Assembly (NCBI GenBank): GCA_031279155.1
Contig: JAITJB010000322.1
Span: forward strand, 1 to 25,727
Length of the DNA: 25,727 nucleotides
Origin: Deltaproteobacteria bacterium
GTDB taxonomy: Bacteria > Desulfobacterota > Desulfarculia > Adiutricales > Adiutricaceae
Direction of reading: 5' to 3'
Of this stretch, positions 16,723 through 23,732 are shown piece after piece (within the stretch, counting starts at the first letter, position 1; the number at the start of each line of letters is the position of its first letter). The position numbers and the translations under genes are program-made. Under the pieces are notes generated by a model. It searched no databases and was not told the DNA's origin. It saw nothing but the letters and a program-made list of their open reading frames with translations.

Positions 16723-16992
16723 GGGCCAATTCCTTTATAATTTTTTTTCAACGTCAACGAGCGAAAGTCTTCCTAAAACCCAATTAATTTGTTATTATCT
16801 TTTAGGCAACGATCGCGTAATTTAGATAAGTTTTAACTCCGCGTTGAGGTTTGTCTTTTGGTAACCTGTTGATAGCCCGATAAAAAGCTGGTTTTGTCGT
16901 AAGTCAAGCCTCATAAGTTGGATGGCATTTTACCACGGGTGAGGCCTTTGTTCAAGGCATAGAAATTAAAACATGCTAAATTGAGGTGAATA

Positions 16993-17325
16993 ATGTCAGA
17001 AAATATAACCGTTTTAACTGATGGTAGCTTTACTGAGCATCTCGGTGCTGCTAAAGTTCCGGTTTTAGTGGATTTTTGGGCGCCTTGGTGCGGCCCCTGT
17101 CGGGCTCTGGCCCCCATTTTAGAGGATCTGTCGACCGAGATGGTTGATCGTCTGGCCTTCGCTAAGATCAATGTCGATGAAAACCAAGACGCCCCCACCA
17201 AATTTAAGGTGCGCTCCATTCCCTGCCTGATTGTCTTCCGTGAGGGCCAAGAGATTGGTCGGGTCGTGGGCCACAAGGGTAAGCCGAGCCTTTTAACCGA
17301 GTTAGAGAAGATTTTAGCTTCTTAG
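16993..17325 (+). CDS. trxA: Thioredoxin
   Basis: The 110-residue protein has the canonical FWAPWCGPCR active site (C33, C36), the buried Asp in LVDFWA, KINVDENQ, and the cis-proline segment VRSIPCLIVFREG. It reduces disulfides of cytoplasmic proteins using thioredoxin reductase. It carries an extra cysteine just after the cis-proline (I-P-C), where most thioredoxins have Thr; this is a mild oddity. GAGGTGA precedes the ATG closely. The next gene on the same strand starts 97 bp downstream. Confidence 0.96.
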   Translation: MSENITVLTDGSFTEHLGAAKVPVLVDFWAPWCGPCRALAPILEDLSTEMVDRLAFAKINVDENQDAPTKFKVRSIPCLIVFREGQEIGRVVGHKGKPSLLTELEKILAS

Positions 17326-17422
17326 ATCCTGACATTTACTTAAGACCTCCCGAGACCAATACTAATTGGCTTGGGGGATGGTTTTTATACTACCCGCGAT
17401 AATCTACGGAGAAATCGTTATT

Positions 17423-18223
17423 ATGGCAGATACCCACCCTGGCCGGGCGGCCAAATTGCTTGCCGTCATCTTTTTGGCCGCGTCCTTAATCTGGGCTCCT
17501 GGTTGCACTAAGTCTTTTAATTACGTCAAAGGCCTCTTTGGCTACGATACCGAACCGGAATTTGTCATCGGCGCCGACGAGGCGGCCAATTTAGCCTCTA
17601 AAGCCCAGGAACGTATGGACGCTGACGACTATGCCGAAGCGGCTCAGCTCTGGCAGCAGCTGCGCGACCAGTATCTAGCTAGCCCTTACTCGATGCTAGG
17701 GGCTTTACGGTTGGGGGACGCCTATTATCTCAACGAAAAGTACATCGAGGCGGCTAACGCCTACGATACCTTTGAAAAGAGATTTCCCTTAAGTGACGCT
17801 ATCCCTTACGTGCTCTATCAAAAGGGCATGAGCTATTACCAGCAGATGATGGGTATTGATCGCGATCAGACCCCGGCCGTTCAGACCGTTAGAATCTTAG
17901 GTAGCTTAGTTGAGACCTATCCCGACGATAAGTACGCGGCCATGGCTAAAGCCAGGATCGCTGAGGCCCAAAATAACATGGCTGGTCATGAATTTTATGT
18001 GGGCGAATTTTATTTTAAGCGCAAGGATTATCGAGCGGCCATGAACCGCTTTATGGGCTTGATAACTTATTATCCCGATAGCGGCTATCATCATAGGGCC
18101 TATAACTACATCGCCCAGTACCGCGACTTAGTGGCTAGAGGCGAAATCGATGAGGGCAATCAGAGGCCCAGCGAATACGATTCGCCCTTCACTATTATCG
18201 ACATCAACGAACCGCGATATTAA
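17423..18223 (+). CDS. bamD: BamD-like outer membrane assembly lipoprotein
   Basis: From the ATG at 17423 (GGAG about 13 bases upstream) the protein has 266 residues. It begins with a lipoprotein signal peptide and lipobox APGC with Cys at 28; an in-frame TTG at 17366 would add 19 residues and weaken the signal. The mature part is TPR-like helices (AQLWQQLRDQYLASPYSML, AANAYDTFEKRFPLSDAIPYV, LVETYPDDKYAAMAKARI, AMNRFMGLITYYPDSGYHHRAY), with the family's DKYAAMAKARI and FYFKRKDYRAAMNRF features. BamD is the essential lipoprotein of the BAM complex inserting beta-barrel proteins. The SurA-like protein at 3490-4509 would feed the same pathway. Confidence 0.88.
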   Translation: MADTHPGRAAKLLAVIFLAASLIWAPGCTKSFNYVKGLFGYDTEPEFVIGADEAANLASKAQERMDADDYAEAAQLWQQLRDQYLASPYSMLGALRLGDAYYLNEKYIEAANAYDTFEKRFPLSDAIPYVLYQKGMSYYQQMMGIDRDQTPAVQTVRILGSLVETYPDDKYAAMAKARIAEAQNNMAGHEFYVGEFYFKRKDYRAAMNRFMGLITYYPDSGYHHRAYNYIAQYRDLVARGEIDEGNQRPSEYDSPFTIIDINEPRY

Positions 18224-18235
18224 ATTTATTTAAGC

Positions 18236-18300
18236 CAAAACCAAAGCCAAAGCCAAAGCAAAGCCAAAGCAAAAGTAAAAGCCAAACCCAAAACCAAAGC
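18236..18300. repeat. CCAAAG-type low-complexity run
   Basis: Imperfect units of CCAAAG/CCAAAA (six bases) follow the bamD stop. Read in frame the run gives Lys-Ala-Lys-rich peptide in two frames (AKTKAKAKAKPKQK, then after a stop and shift KAKPKTKAK). No start codon is present. Confidence 0.75.
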
Positions 18301-18320
18301 CAAAACCCGCAGTAAAAATA

Positions 18321-18379
18321 CCAAAGCCGCGAAGAGGCCCCCTAAGGGGGCTTCTTCGCGGCTTTGGCATTGTTTTTTT
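18321..18379. terminator. Strong bidirectional intrinsic terminator
   Basis: A 22-bp stem (left arm from CCAAAGCCGCGAAGA, right arm ending TCTTCGCGGCTTTGG) with one G-T pair and a 3-base loop TAA spans 18321-18367. It is followed on the plus strand by TTGTTTTTTTA and preceded by TAAAAATA, which gives a U-rich tail on the minus strand. It separates the convergent bamD-like gene and the CBS-domain membrane protein gene. Confidence 0.92.
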
Positions 18380-19733
18380 ATTCCGATATCGGGGTTTGAT
18401 TTGTGTCTTTGCTTGTATCTTTCCCTGTATCTTTGTTGGGATCCGGGGTTAAGGATGAAACCACAACTTTAGATACGACCGGGCCGTCTAAGGCGGCCAC
18501 GGTAAATTTTGCGCCGTAACCCTCCCAACTATCGCCAGCCTTTGGCAGTTCGCCAAACTTATCGGCTAAGATAGCGGCTAAGGTTCGGTAATGAACCTCG
18601 GAATCTGGTCCCAGCTCTAATGGGAGCGAGCGGCTCAGTTCCTCAAGGGAGACGGTGGTTTGGGCTATAACCGAGCCGTCTGGTTGGTTTATAACAGGCG
18701 GCTCTTCGTGATCAAACTCATCTTGAATTTCGCCGACAATGGCTTCTAAGATGTCCTCCATGGTCAGAAGTCCTTGCCAGGAACCGTATTCATCCCAAAC
18801 TAAACCTAGCCTAGTTCTTTTTTGTCTCATCATCTCCAATATATCGTCGGTGAGCATGTGGTCGTAGATGTAGAGGGCCGGCCTAATCAAGCTCTGGAAA
18901 TCATGGGTTTGGGTGGACAATAATAAATCTTTGGCGTGGATAAAACCCTCGGGGTTATCTTTGGAATCGCGGTAGACCGGAAGGCGCGTAAAACCGTGAT
19001 CTCGAATGAGCTTTATGGCTTCCTTTGGCGTAGCTGTAGCTGAAATCGCCACGACCTTGGTGCGGTGGACCATGATGTCCCTAGCCGTGCGGCGGTCGAG
19101 GTTAAAAATATTGTTTATTAACCTCTCTTCGTTTTCATCTAATTGTCCGTCGGTTTTTGATTCGGCGATAAGTAGCTTAAGCTCTTGGGTAGAGTGAGCC
19201 GCCGATTCGTTTAGTTTTGAGGCCCCAAGGCAATACAAAATGATGCGGGCGGCGAAGTTTAAAACTTTGACTGCCGGTAAAAACATCAAATGAAATAAGC
19301 GCATGGGGTAGGCTAAAAACAGGACCGTCGTTTCAGCGCCTCTTATGGAGAGATTTTTAGGGGCCAATTCGCCGAAGGTAACGTGGATAAAGGTGATAAA
19401 GACAAAGCCGCAGACGATGGAAAGTGAGTGGACCAAGGTGGGGTTAGTTAAGCCAAAAAAGGCCAGAGTGGGTCTTAATAAGGCGGCCACCGCCGGCTCG
19501 CCCAACCAGCCTAAGCCTAAGCTAGCTAAGGTTATGCCTAACTGGCAGACCGAGAGATAGTCCTCAAGGTTGGTTAGACCGAACATAGCGACCTTGGCCC
19601 CGGACTTACCAGATTGGGCCAAAAGTTCCAAACGGGTAGCTCGGACCCTGACGAAAGCGAACTCGGCAGCCACAAATAGGGCGTTTAAGAGGACTAAGGC
19701 CATAGCGGCCAAGAGCATTAAAACAGTGTTCAT
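18378..19733 (-). CDS. CNNM/CorC-type membrane protein with CBS domains (hemolysin family)
   Basis: The 451-residue protein has the standard order. An N-terminal DUF21/CNNM membrane domain (about residues 1-190, MNTVLMLLAAMALVLLNALF start, SVCQLGITLASLGLGWLGEPAV) is followed by a CBS pair (about 210-335, with the typical ARDIMVHRT and RLPVYRDSKDNPEGFIHAKDLL). A CorC/HlyC transporter-associated domain spans about 350-430. Relatives (CorC, YfjD, PaeA) are linked to magnesium or divalent cation/polyamine export; the 'hemolysin' name is historical. The last 20 residues form a hydrophilic tail with KDT repeats. No good ribosome binding site is seen before the ATG at 19733. The substrate is not determined. 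Confidence 0.92.
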   Translation of the reverse strand: MNTVLMLLAAMALVLLNALFVAAEFAFVRVRATRLELLAQSGKSGAKVAMFGLTNLEDYLSVCQLGITLASLGLGWLGEPAVAALLRPTLAFFGLTNPTLVHSLSIVCGFVFITFIHVTFGELAPKNLSIRGAETTVLFLAYPMRLFHLMFLPAVKVLNFAARIILYCLGASKLNESAAHSTQELKLLIAESKTDGQLDENEERLINNIFNLDRRTARDIMVHRTKVVAISATATPKEAIKLIRDHGFTRLPVYRDSKDNPEGFIHAKDLLLSTQTHDFQSLIRPALYIYDHMLTDDILEMMRQKRTRLGLVWDEYGSWQGLLTMEDILEAIVGEIQDEFDHEEPPVINQPDGSVIAQTTVSLEELSRSLPLELGPDSEVHYRTLAAILADKFGELPKAGDSWEGYGAKFTVAALDGPVVSKVVVSSLTPDPNKDTGKDTSKDTNQTPISE

Positions 19734-19764
19734 TTTTAAGATGGTTTACTATTCTAAATTGTGA

Positions 19765-19893
19765 GCCAGGAAAGTCACGAAGGCCAAGAAAGCCGCGAAG
19801 CCTAAGAAAGCCGCGAAGCCTAAGAAAGCCAAGAAGCCTAAGAAAGCCGCGAAGCCTAAGAAAGCTAAGAAGGCCAAGAGCCAAAATAGCTAA
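19765..19893 (+). pseudogene. Start-less Lys/Ala/Pro repeat frame, possible histone H1-like tail remnant
   Basis: An 18-bp repeat (AAGAAAGCCGCGAAGCCT) encodes KKAAKP hexapeptides. The frame is open for 42 codons (A-R-K-V-T-K then four KKA[AK]KP units then KKAKKAKSQNS) and ends at TAA. It begins right after a TGA and has no start codon. Such tails are typical of bacterial histone H1-like or AlgP-like DNA-binding proteins, so this may be a decayed or displaced tail; it could also be plain repeat DNA that happens to be open. It lies directly upstream of the CBS membrane protein gene, on the other strand. Confidence 0.45.
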
Positions 19894-20008
19894 GAGCCAA
19901 GAAAGCTAAGCCCCAAAATAGCAAAGAAGGCCAAACCGCCAAAGGCGGCGGACGCCTAGTCGATCTTAGAAAGGCTAAAGAGGCCGTCTACCTATCGGAT
20001 TTATTATA

Positions 20009-20017
20009 TGCTATAAT
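20009..20017 (+). promoter_or_regulatory. Extended -10 promoter for the glgB operon
   Basis: TGCTATAAT is a perfect extended -10 element. No good -35 is seen 17 bases upstream, which is typical of extended -10 promoters. The predicted transcription start, near 20024, falls at the beginning of the stem-loop leader described next. Confidence 0.6.
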
Positions 20018-20022
20018 TCACT

Positions 20023-20100
20023 AGTTTCAAAGGAACTCTTTTCCCCGGCCACCACCACGGCGCAGGGCTTGAGTGGTGGAACCGCAAAACACTTTGAACT
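20023..20100 (+). ncRNA. Candidate folded leader RNA upstream of glgB
   Basis: An outer stem pairs AGTTTCAAAG (20023-20032) with CTTTGAACT (20092-20100) over nine base pairs with one bulged T. It encloses an inner stem CCACCAC (20049-20055 or 20052-20058) with GTGGTGG (20073-20079). The structure starts where transcription from the extended -10 should start and ends about 95 bases before the glgB ATG. I cannot match it to a known riboswitch class. Confidence 0.4.
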
Positions 20101-20194
20101 GAAACAATAATATTGGCAATTGTCTCCACTGCGGCCCCGGGGGGGGATGACACCGGTTGACTTAAGCTAACACTAAAGTCGAAGAGGATGTTTG

Positions 20195-22390
20195 ATGGAC
20201 CAAATCCTTTGTGACAATTTCCTCTCCGGTTTGATCGCCGATCCCTTCGCGGTCTTAGGCGCCAGGCCTGCCCGCGTGGACGGTAAATCAGGGGTTCTAT
20301 TTAGAGCCTACCTACCGGAAGCCAAGTCGGTGACCGCTATCTTGGCCGGCGACCAAACAGTGACCTTGGTTCCCCAAGGTCCCCCTAACACTCCCCTAAG
20401 CGCCTTTTTCGAGGCCTTCCAAACCTTTGATCACGATTTTTCGCCCTACCGCCTGCGAGCCGAGTTCGAGACTGGCGCCGTCACCTTCTACGATGCCTAC
20501 AGTTTCCCTCCGGTCTTAGGCGAGCTGGATCTATTTTTGTGGAACCAGGGTAACCACTATCGGATTTACGATAAGTTGGGGGCCCACCCCATGGTCCACC
20601 GGGGCGTGCGCGGGGTCCACTTTGCCGTTTGGGCGCCTTCGGCCCGCCGGGTCTGCTTAGTTGGCGACCGCAACCTTTGGGACGGTCGCCGCCTATCAAT
20701 GCGACCTAGGGGATCATCGGGGGTCTGGGAGATCTTTGCTCCCTACTTTAGGCCAGGCGATCGCTACAAATTTGAGATAACCACGCAAGGCGGCGATCTC
20801 TTGATCAAGGCCGATCCCATGGGCTTTTACATGGAGATGAGGCCCAAAACAGCCTCCGTAGTCTACAACCTCGACCAATACCAATGGGGCGATGAGGGCT
20901 GGATGTCGGGCCGCCGTAGCGCTAACCGCTTAACTGAGCCCATGTCGATCTACGAGATCCACTTAGGCTCCTGGCGCCGCCATCCCGATGGCTCCTGGCT
21001 AACCTACCGGGAAGTGGCCGATCAGTTAGTGCCCTACCTAAAAGATTTGGGCTTTAACTGGCTCGAGTTTATGCCCCTAGCCGAGCACCCCTTTGACGCT
21101 TCTTGGGGTTACCAGGTCTCAGGTTACTATGCCATTACCTCCCGCTTTGGCACACCCGATGACTTCCGCTACCTAGTCGATCGCTGCCACCGCGAGGGCA
21201 TTGGGGTTATTTTAGATTGGGTGCCCGCCCACTTCCCCCGCGATAGCTTTGCTTTAGAATACTTTGACGGTACCCACCTCTATGAGCACGCCGACCCGAG
21301 GCAGGGCGCCCATTCCGATTGGGGTACTCTGGTCTTTAACTACGGTCGCAACGAGGTCAAAAACTTTTTGGTGGCCAACGCCCTATTTTTCTGCGACGCC
21401 TACCACATTGACGGCTTAAGAGTTGATGCCGTGGCTTCGATGATCTATTTGGATTACTCCCGTAAAGAAGGCGAGTGGATCCCCAACCGCTTTGGCGGCC
21501 GGGAAAACCTTGAAGCCTTGGAGATGCTTAAGACCTTAAACACCAAGATTTATGAGCTCTTCCCCGGGGCTCTGACTATCGCCGAAGAATCGACAGCTTT
21601 TGCGGCTGTTTCCAGGCCGGTCCATTTGGGCGGCTTAGGCTTTATGTTTAAGTGGAACATGGGCTGGATGCACGATATGCTCGACTTTATGAGTAAAGAT
21701 CCTCTATTCCGCCGCTATCACATGGATAGATTGACCTTTGCCTTGCTCTACGCTTTCCATGAAAATTTCTGTCTGCCTCTCTCCCACGATGAGGTGGTCT
21801 ACGGCAAAAGATCGCTATGGGATAAAATGCCGGGTGACTATTGGCGCAAGTGCGCAAACCTAAGGCTCCTTTTGGGCTATATGTTTGCGGAGCCAGGCAA
21901 AAAGCTATTGTTTATGGGAGGTGAATTCGGGCAGATTAACGAGTGGGATCACGCTCGAGCCCTCTCTTGGGAACTTACCGAGCGCCCTGAACACCGTGGA
22001 TTACTTAACTTCGTTCGCGATCTAAATAAGCTATACGCGTCCGAACCGGCTCTCTTTGAGCGTGACTACGATTGGCGCGGCTTTGAGTGGATTGATTTTC
22101 ACGATAGCGATTCCACCGTGGTCAGCTTCTTACGCCACGGCCGCAACCCCGCCGACTCTATCCTCTTTGTCTTCAACTTTACCCCCGTGCCCCATCAAGG
22201 TTATCGCTTAGGCGTGCCTAAGATGGGCTATTGGCGTGAGCTCATTAATTCCGACGCTTCTAGTTACGGTGGTAGCGATGTCGGTTTAGGCGGTGGGCTC
22301 AGAAGTGAGTCGTCACCATCCCACGGTCGGGCCCAGAGTTTGTCCTTGACCTTACCACCTTTGGGTTTTTTGGCGCTCAAATGTTTTTAG
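20195..22390 (+). CDS. glgB: 1,4-alpha-glucan branching enzyme (GH13_9)
   Basis: The 731-residue enzyme makes the alpha-1,6 branches of glycogen in the cytoplasm. Two N-terminal CBM48-like modules (about residues 15-110 and 125-225, FHAVWAPSA-like FAVWAPSARRVCLVGD) precede a GH13 catalytic barrel. All four GH13 regions are visible: VILDWVPAHF (D341), GLRVDAVASM (nucleophile D411), TIAEEST (acid/base E464) and LPLSHDEVVYGK (D532). A C-terminal beta domain ends LPPLGFLALKCF. The ATG at 20195 with AGAGG eight bases away is better than the TTG three bases earlier. The ferredoxin gene follows after 13 bp. No other glycogen gene is in the window. Confidence 0.97.
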   Translation: MDQILCDNFLSGLIADPFAVLGARPARVDGKSGVLFRAYLPEAKSVTAILAGDQTVTLVPQGPPNTPLSAFFEAFQTFDHDFSPYRLRAEFETGAVTFYDAYSFPPVLGELDLFLWNQGNHYRIYDKLGAHPMVHRGVRGVHFAVWAPSARRVCLVGDRNLWDGRRLSMRPRGSSGVWEIFAPYFRPGDRYKFEITTQGGDLLIKADPMGFYMEMRPKTASVVYNLDQYQWGDEGWMSGRRSANRLTEPMSIYEIHLGSWRRHPDGSWLTYREVADQLVPYLKDLGFNWLEFMPLAEHPFDASWGYQVSGYYAITSRFGTPDDFRYLVDRCHREGIGVILDWVPAHFPRDSFALEYFDGTHLYEHADPRQGAHSDWGTLVFNYGRNEVKNFLVANALFFCDAYHIDGLRVDAVASMIYLDYSRKEGEWIPNRFGGRENLEALEMLKTLNTKIYELFPGALTIAEESTAFAAVSRPVHLGGLGFMFKWNMGWMHDMLDFMSKDPLFRRYHMDRLTFALLYAFHENFCLPLSHDEVVYGKRSLWDKMPGDYWRKCANLRLLLGYMFAEPGKKLLFMGGEFGQINEWDHARALSWELTERPEHRGLLNFVRDLNKLYASEPALFERDYDWRGFEWIDFHDSDSTVVSFLRHGRNPADSILFVFNFTPVPHQGYRLGVPKMGYWRELINSDASSYGGSDVGLGGGLRSESSPSHGRAQSLSLTLPPLGFLALKCF

Positions 22391-22403
22391 GGGGGCATTG
22401 TTG

Positions 22404-23198
22404 ATGGGACGCCAGGTAATTCAGAGCGCTAGCTTGTTCTTCAGTCCAACTGGTACGACCCGTAGGATTGTAAAAAGCATCGCCAGAGGGTTGGCGCTGA
22501 GGCCCCGTGACTTTGATTTAACTCTTCCCGCAGCAAGGGAGCGGGGCGTGACCTTAGAGAGAGATGAGTTACTGCTCTTGGCTTTTCCGGTCTACGGCGG
22601 CAGGCTCCCTCAGCTTATAAGAGATTACTTTGTGAAATTGCCTTCTGGCCGAAGGCCAGCCGCCGCCGTGGTGGTTTACGGTAATCGCGCTTATGAAGAC
22701 GCCTTACTAGAGCTCTTCGATCTTTGCCACGCCAAAGGTTACGACGTGGTCGCGGCGGCGGCCTTTGTTGGCGAACACTCCTATTCTCAGGTCATGGGAA
22801 AGGGCCGCCCGGATCCAGCCGATGAGGAGAGGGCCAGGTGTTTTGGCTTAGCCGTGCGCCAGACCTTGTTATCCGATAGCTCTCTGACCGATAAACCGCT
22901 CCTTAACAAGGGAGCTCGCCGACCCTATCGGCAATACCTCAAAAAATTGCCCTTCAGTCCAGAGACCACCAGGCGGTGCACTAAGTGCTTAACATGCGTC
23001 CGCAATTGCCCGGTGGGAGCCTTTATTAACGGCGATCCCCGTAACATCAACCACGATAAATGCATATTGTGCGCGGCTTGTATCAAGCTTTGCCCGGAAA
23101 AAGCCAAGTCCTTTCTCGACGATGATTTTTGTGACGACATGGCGGCTTTGGCCTCGTCAAATTTGGAACGCAAGGAGCCTATTACCTTTCTGCCTTAA
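22404..23198 (+). CDS. EFR1-type flavodoxin-ferredoxin protein
   Basis: The protein has about 264 residues. The N-terminal half is flavodoxin-like: the FMN phosphate loop SPTGTTRRI at about 11-19, LLAFPVYGGRLPQL, and VVVYGNRAYEDALLEL. The C-terminal quarter has two [4Fe-4S] cluster motifs, C192-x2-C195-x2-C198-x3-C202-P and C220-x2-C223-x2-C226-x3-C230-P. This matches the EFR1 family of electron-transfer proteins found in anaerobes; partner and role are not established. The ATG at 22404 follows GGGGGG; two in-frame TTG codons precede it. Co-transcription with glgB is inferred from the 13-bp gap. The rho-independent terminator at 23225 ends the operon. Confidence 0.88.
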   Translation: MGRQVIQSASLFFSPTGTTRRIVKSIARGLALRPRDFDLTLPAARERGVTLERDELLLLAFPVYGGRLPQLIRDYFVKLPSGRRPAAAVVVYGNRAYEDALLELFDLCHAKGYDVVAAAAFVGEHSYSQVMGKGRPDPADEERARCFGLAVRQTLLSDSSLTDKPLLNKGARRPYRQYLKKLPFSPETTRRCTKCLTCVRNCPVGAFINGDPRNINHDKCILCAACIKLCPEKAKSFLDDDFCDDMAALASSNLERKEPITFLP

Positions 23199-23224
23199 GT
23201 CGCCCACATATTAAAGAAGACCTA

Positions 23225-23272
23225 CCCGGAGAAACCCCTCTTGATAGAGCCGGTTTTTCCGGGATTTTTTTT
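23225..23272 (+). terminator. Intrinsic terminator after the glgB-EFR1 operon
   Basis: CCCGGAGAAACC pairs with GGTTTTTCCGGG (one G-T pair) around a loop that itself can close CTC/GAG, followed by a run of eight T. It lies 27 bases beyond the stop of the ferredoxin gene. Confidence 0.9.
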
Positions 23273-23317
23273 GGCCAAATCGTATCGGTTATTTCAGGAC
23301 AATCCAAAGCGTCATTA

Positions 23318-23424
23318 ACAGCAAAGGTAAAGGACAAAGGCTTAAAGGACAAGGGCCAAAGCCAAGCCAAAGGTAAAGGCCAAAGGCTTAAAGGACAAAG
23401 GACAAAGGCCAAAAGCCAAAAGGC
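23318..23424. repeat. AAAGGMCAAAGG-type low-complexity run
   Basis: Purine-rich imperfect units (AAAGGACAAAGG, CCAAAGGTAAAGG, CTTAAAGGACAA) run for about 100 bases between the terminator and the first duplicated promoter-like segment. It resembles the CCAAAG run at 18236 and the 18-bp repeat at 19765 in composition. Confidence 0.7.
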
Positions 23425-23486
23425 TACTTTACTTGGAAATTGGCTCTGGAAAAAAAATGTAAAATGCTTTTAACTTAAGCTAACCC
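23423..23486 (+). promoter_or_regulatory. Duplicated promoter-like segment, copy 1
   Basis: The segment has two conserved blocks, CTACTTTACTTGGAAATTG and GTAAAATGCTTTTAAC-TAAG, with a diverged middle of equal length. The same arrangement recurs at 23648-23712. Copy 1 lies just before a 47-codon ORF. The TTGGAA to TAAAAT distance is 21, too long for a standard sigma-70 promoter, so the exact element is unclear. Confidence 0.55.
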
Positions 23487-23500
23487 ATAAAGCTTCGCGG

Positions 23501-23644
23501 ATGGAAAGAATGGATGACAAGAATGGATGGCAAAAGTGGATGGAAAGAATGGATATAGCATGGGCCAAAAGAGAGCTATCAAGCCGCGCCTTTGAATGTT
23601 TACCAATTGGCGCCCTTAAGCTAGCCCAAAGTGACCAGATATAA
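23501..23644 (+). CDS. Possible 47-residue small protein
   Basis: The frame runs from ATG at 23501 to TAA at 23642 and begins MERMDDKNGWQKWMERMDIA. The first half comes from a short imperfect repeat (AATGGATG-like units), while the second half is ordinary sequence (AKRELSSRAFECLPIGALKL). There is no clear ribosome binding site. Its support is positional: copy 1 of a duplicated promoter-like segment precedes it exactly as copy 2 precedes the HTH gene, and both proteins start M-E. It could be a leader peptide, a truncated paralogue start, or chance. Confidence 0.35.
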   Translation: MERMDDKNGWQKWMERMDIAWAKRELSSRAFECLPIGALKLAQSDQI

Positions 23645-23647
23645 GGC

Positions 23648-23712
23648 GCTACTTTACTTGGAAATTGCCGGCCCAAAAAGTAAGTAAAATGCTTTTAACA
23701 TAAGTTGAGCCC
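23648..23712 (+). promoter_or_regulatory. Duplicated promoter-like segment, copy 2
   Basis: Second copy of 23423-23486, starting four bases after the stop of the 47-codon ORF and ending 20 bases before the ATG of the HTH gene. Conservation of both blocks, and of the spacing between them, argues that it holds the transcription signals for the HTH-kinase operon. Confidence 0.55.
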
Positions 23713-23732
23713 ATCGGATCGGAGGCCTGGAC

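Noticed and set aside
16960..16985. Extended -10 (TGCTAAATT) promoter for trxA
   Set aside because: Transcription would start at or beside the ribosome binding site, leaving almost no leader, and no -35 fits; too weak to list.
19606..19884. Minus-strand L-R-G-F-L repeat frame (92 codons)
   Set aside because: It is the antisense of the KKAAKP repeat and overlaps the start of the CBS membrane protein gene; no start signals.
20049..20105. c-di-GMP-I (GEMM)-like riboswitch upstream of glgB
   Set aside because: A superficial CGCAGGGC / CCGCAAAAC resemblance was noted, but the conserved core and stems do not fit.
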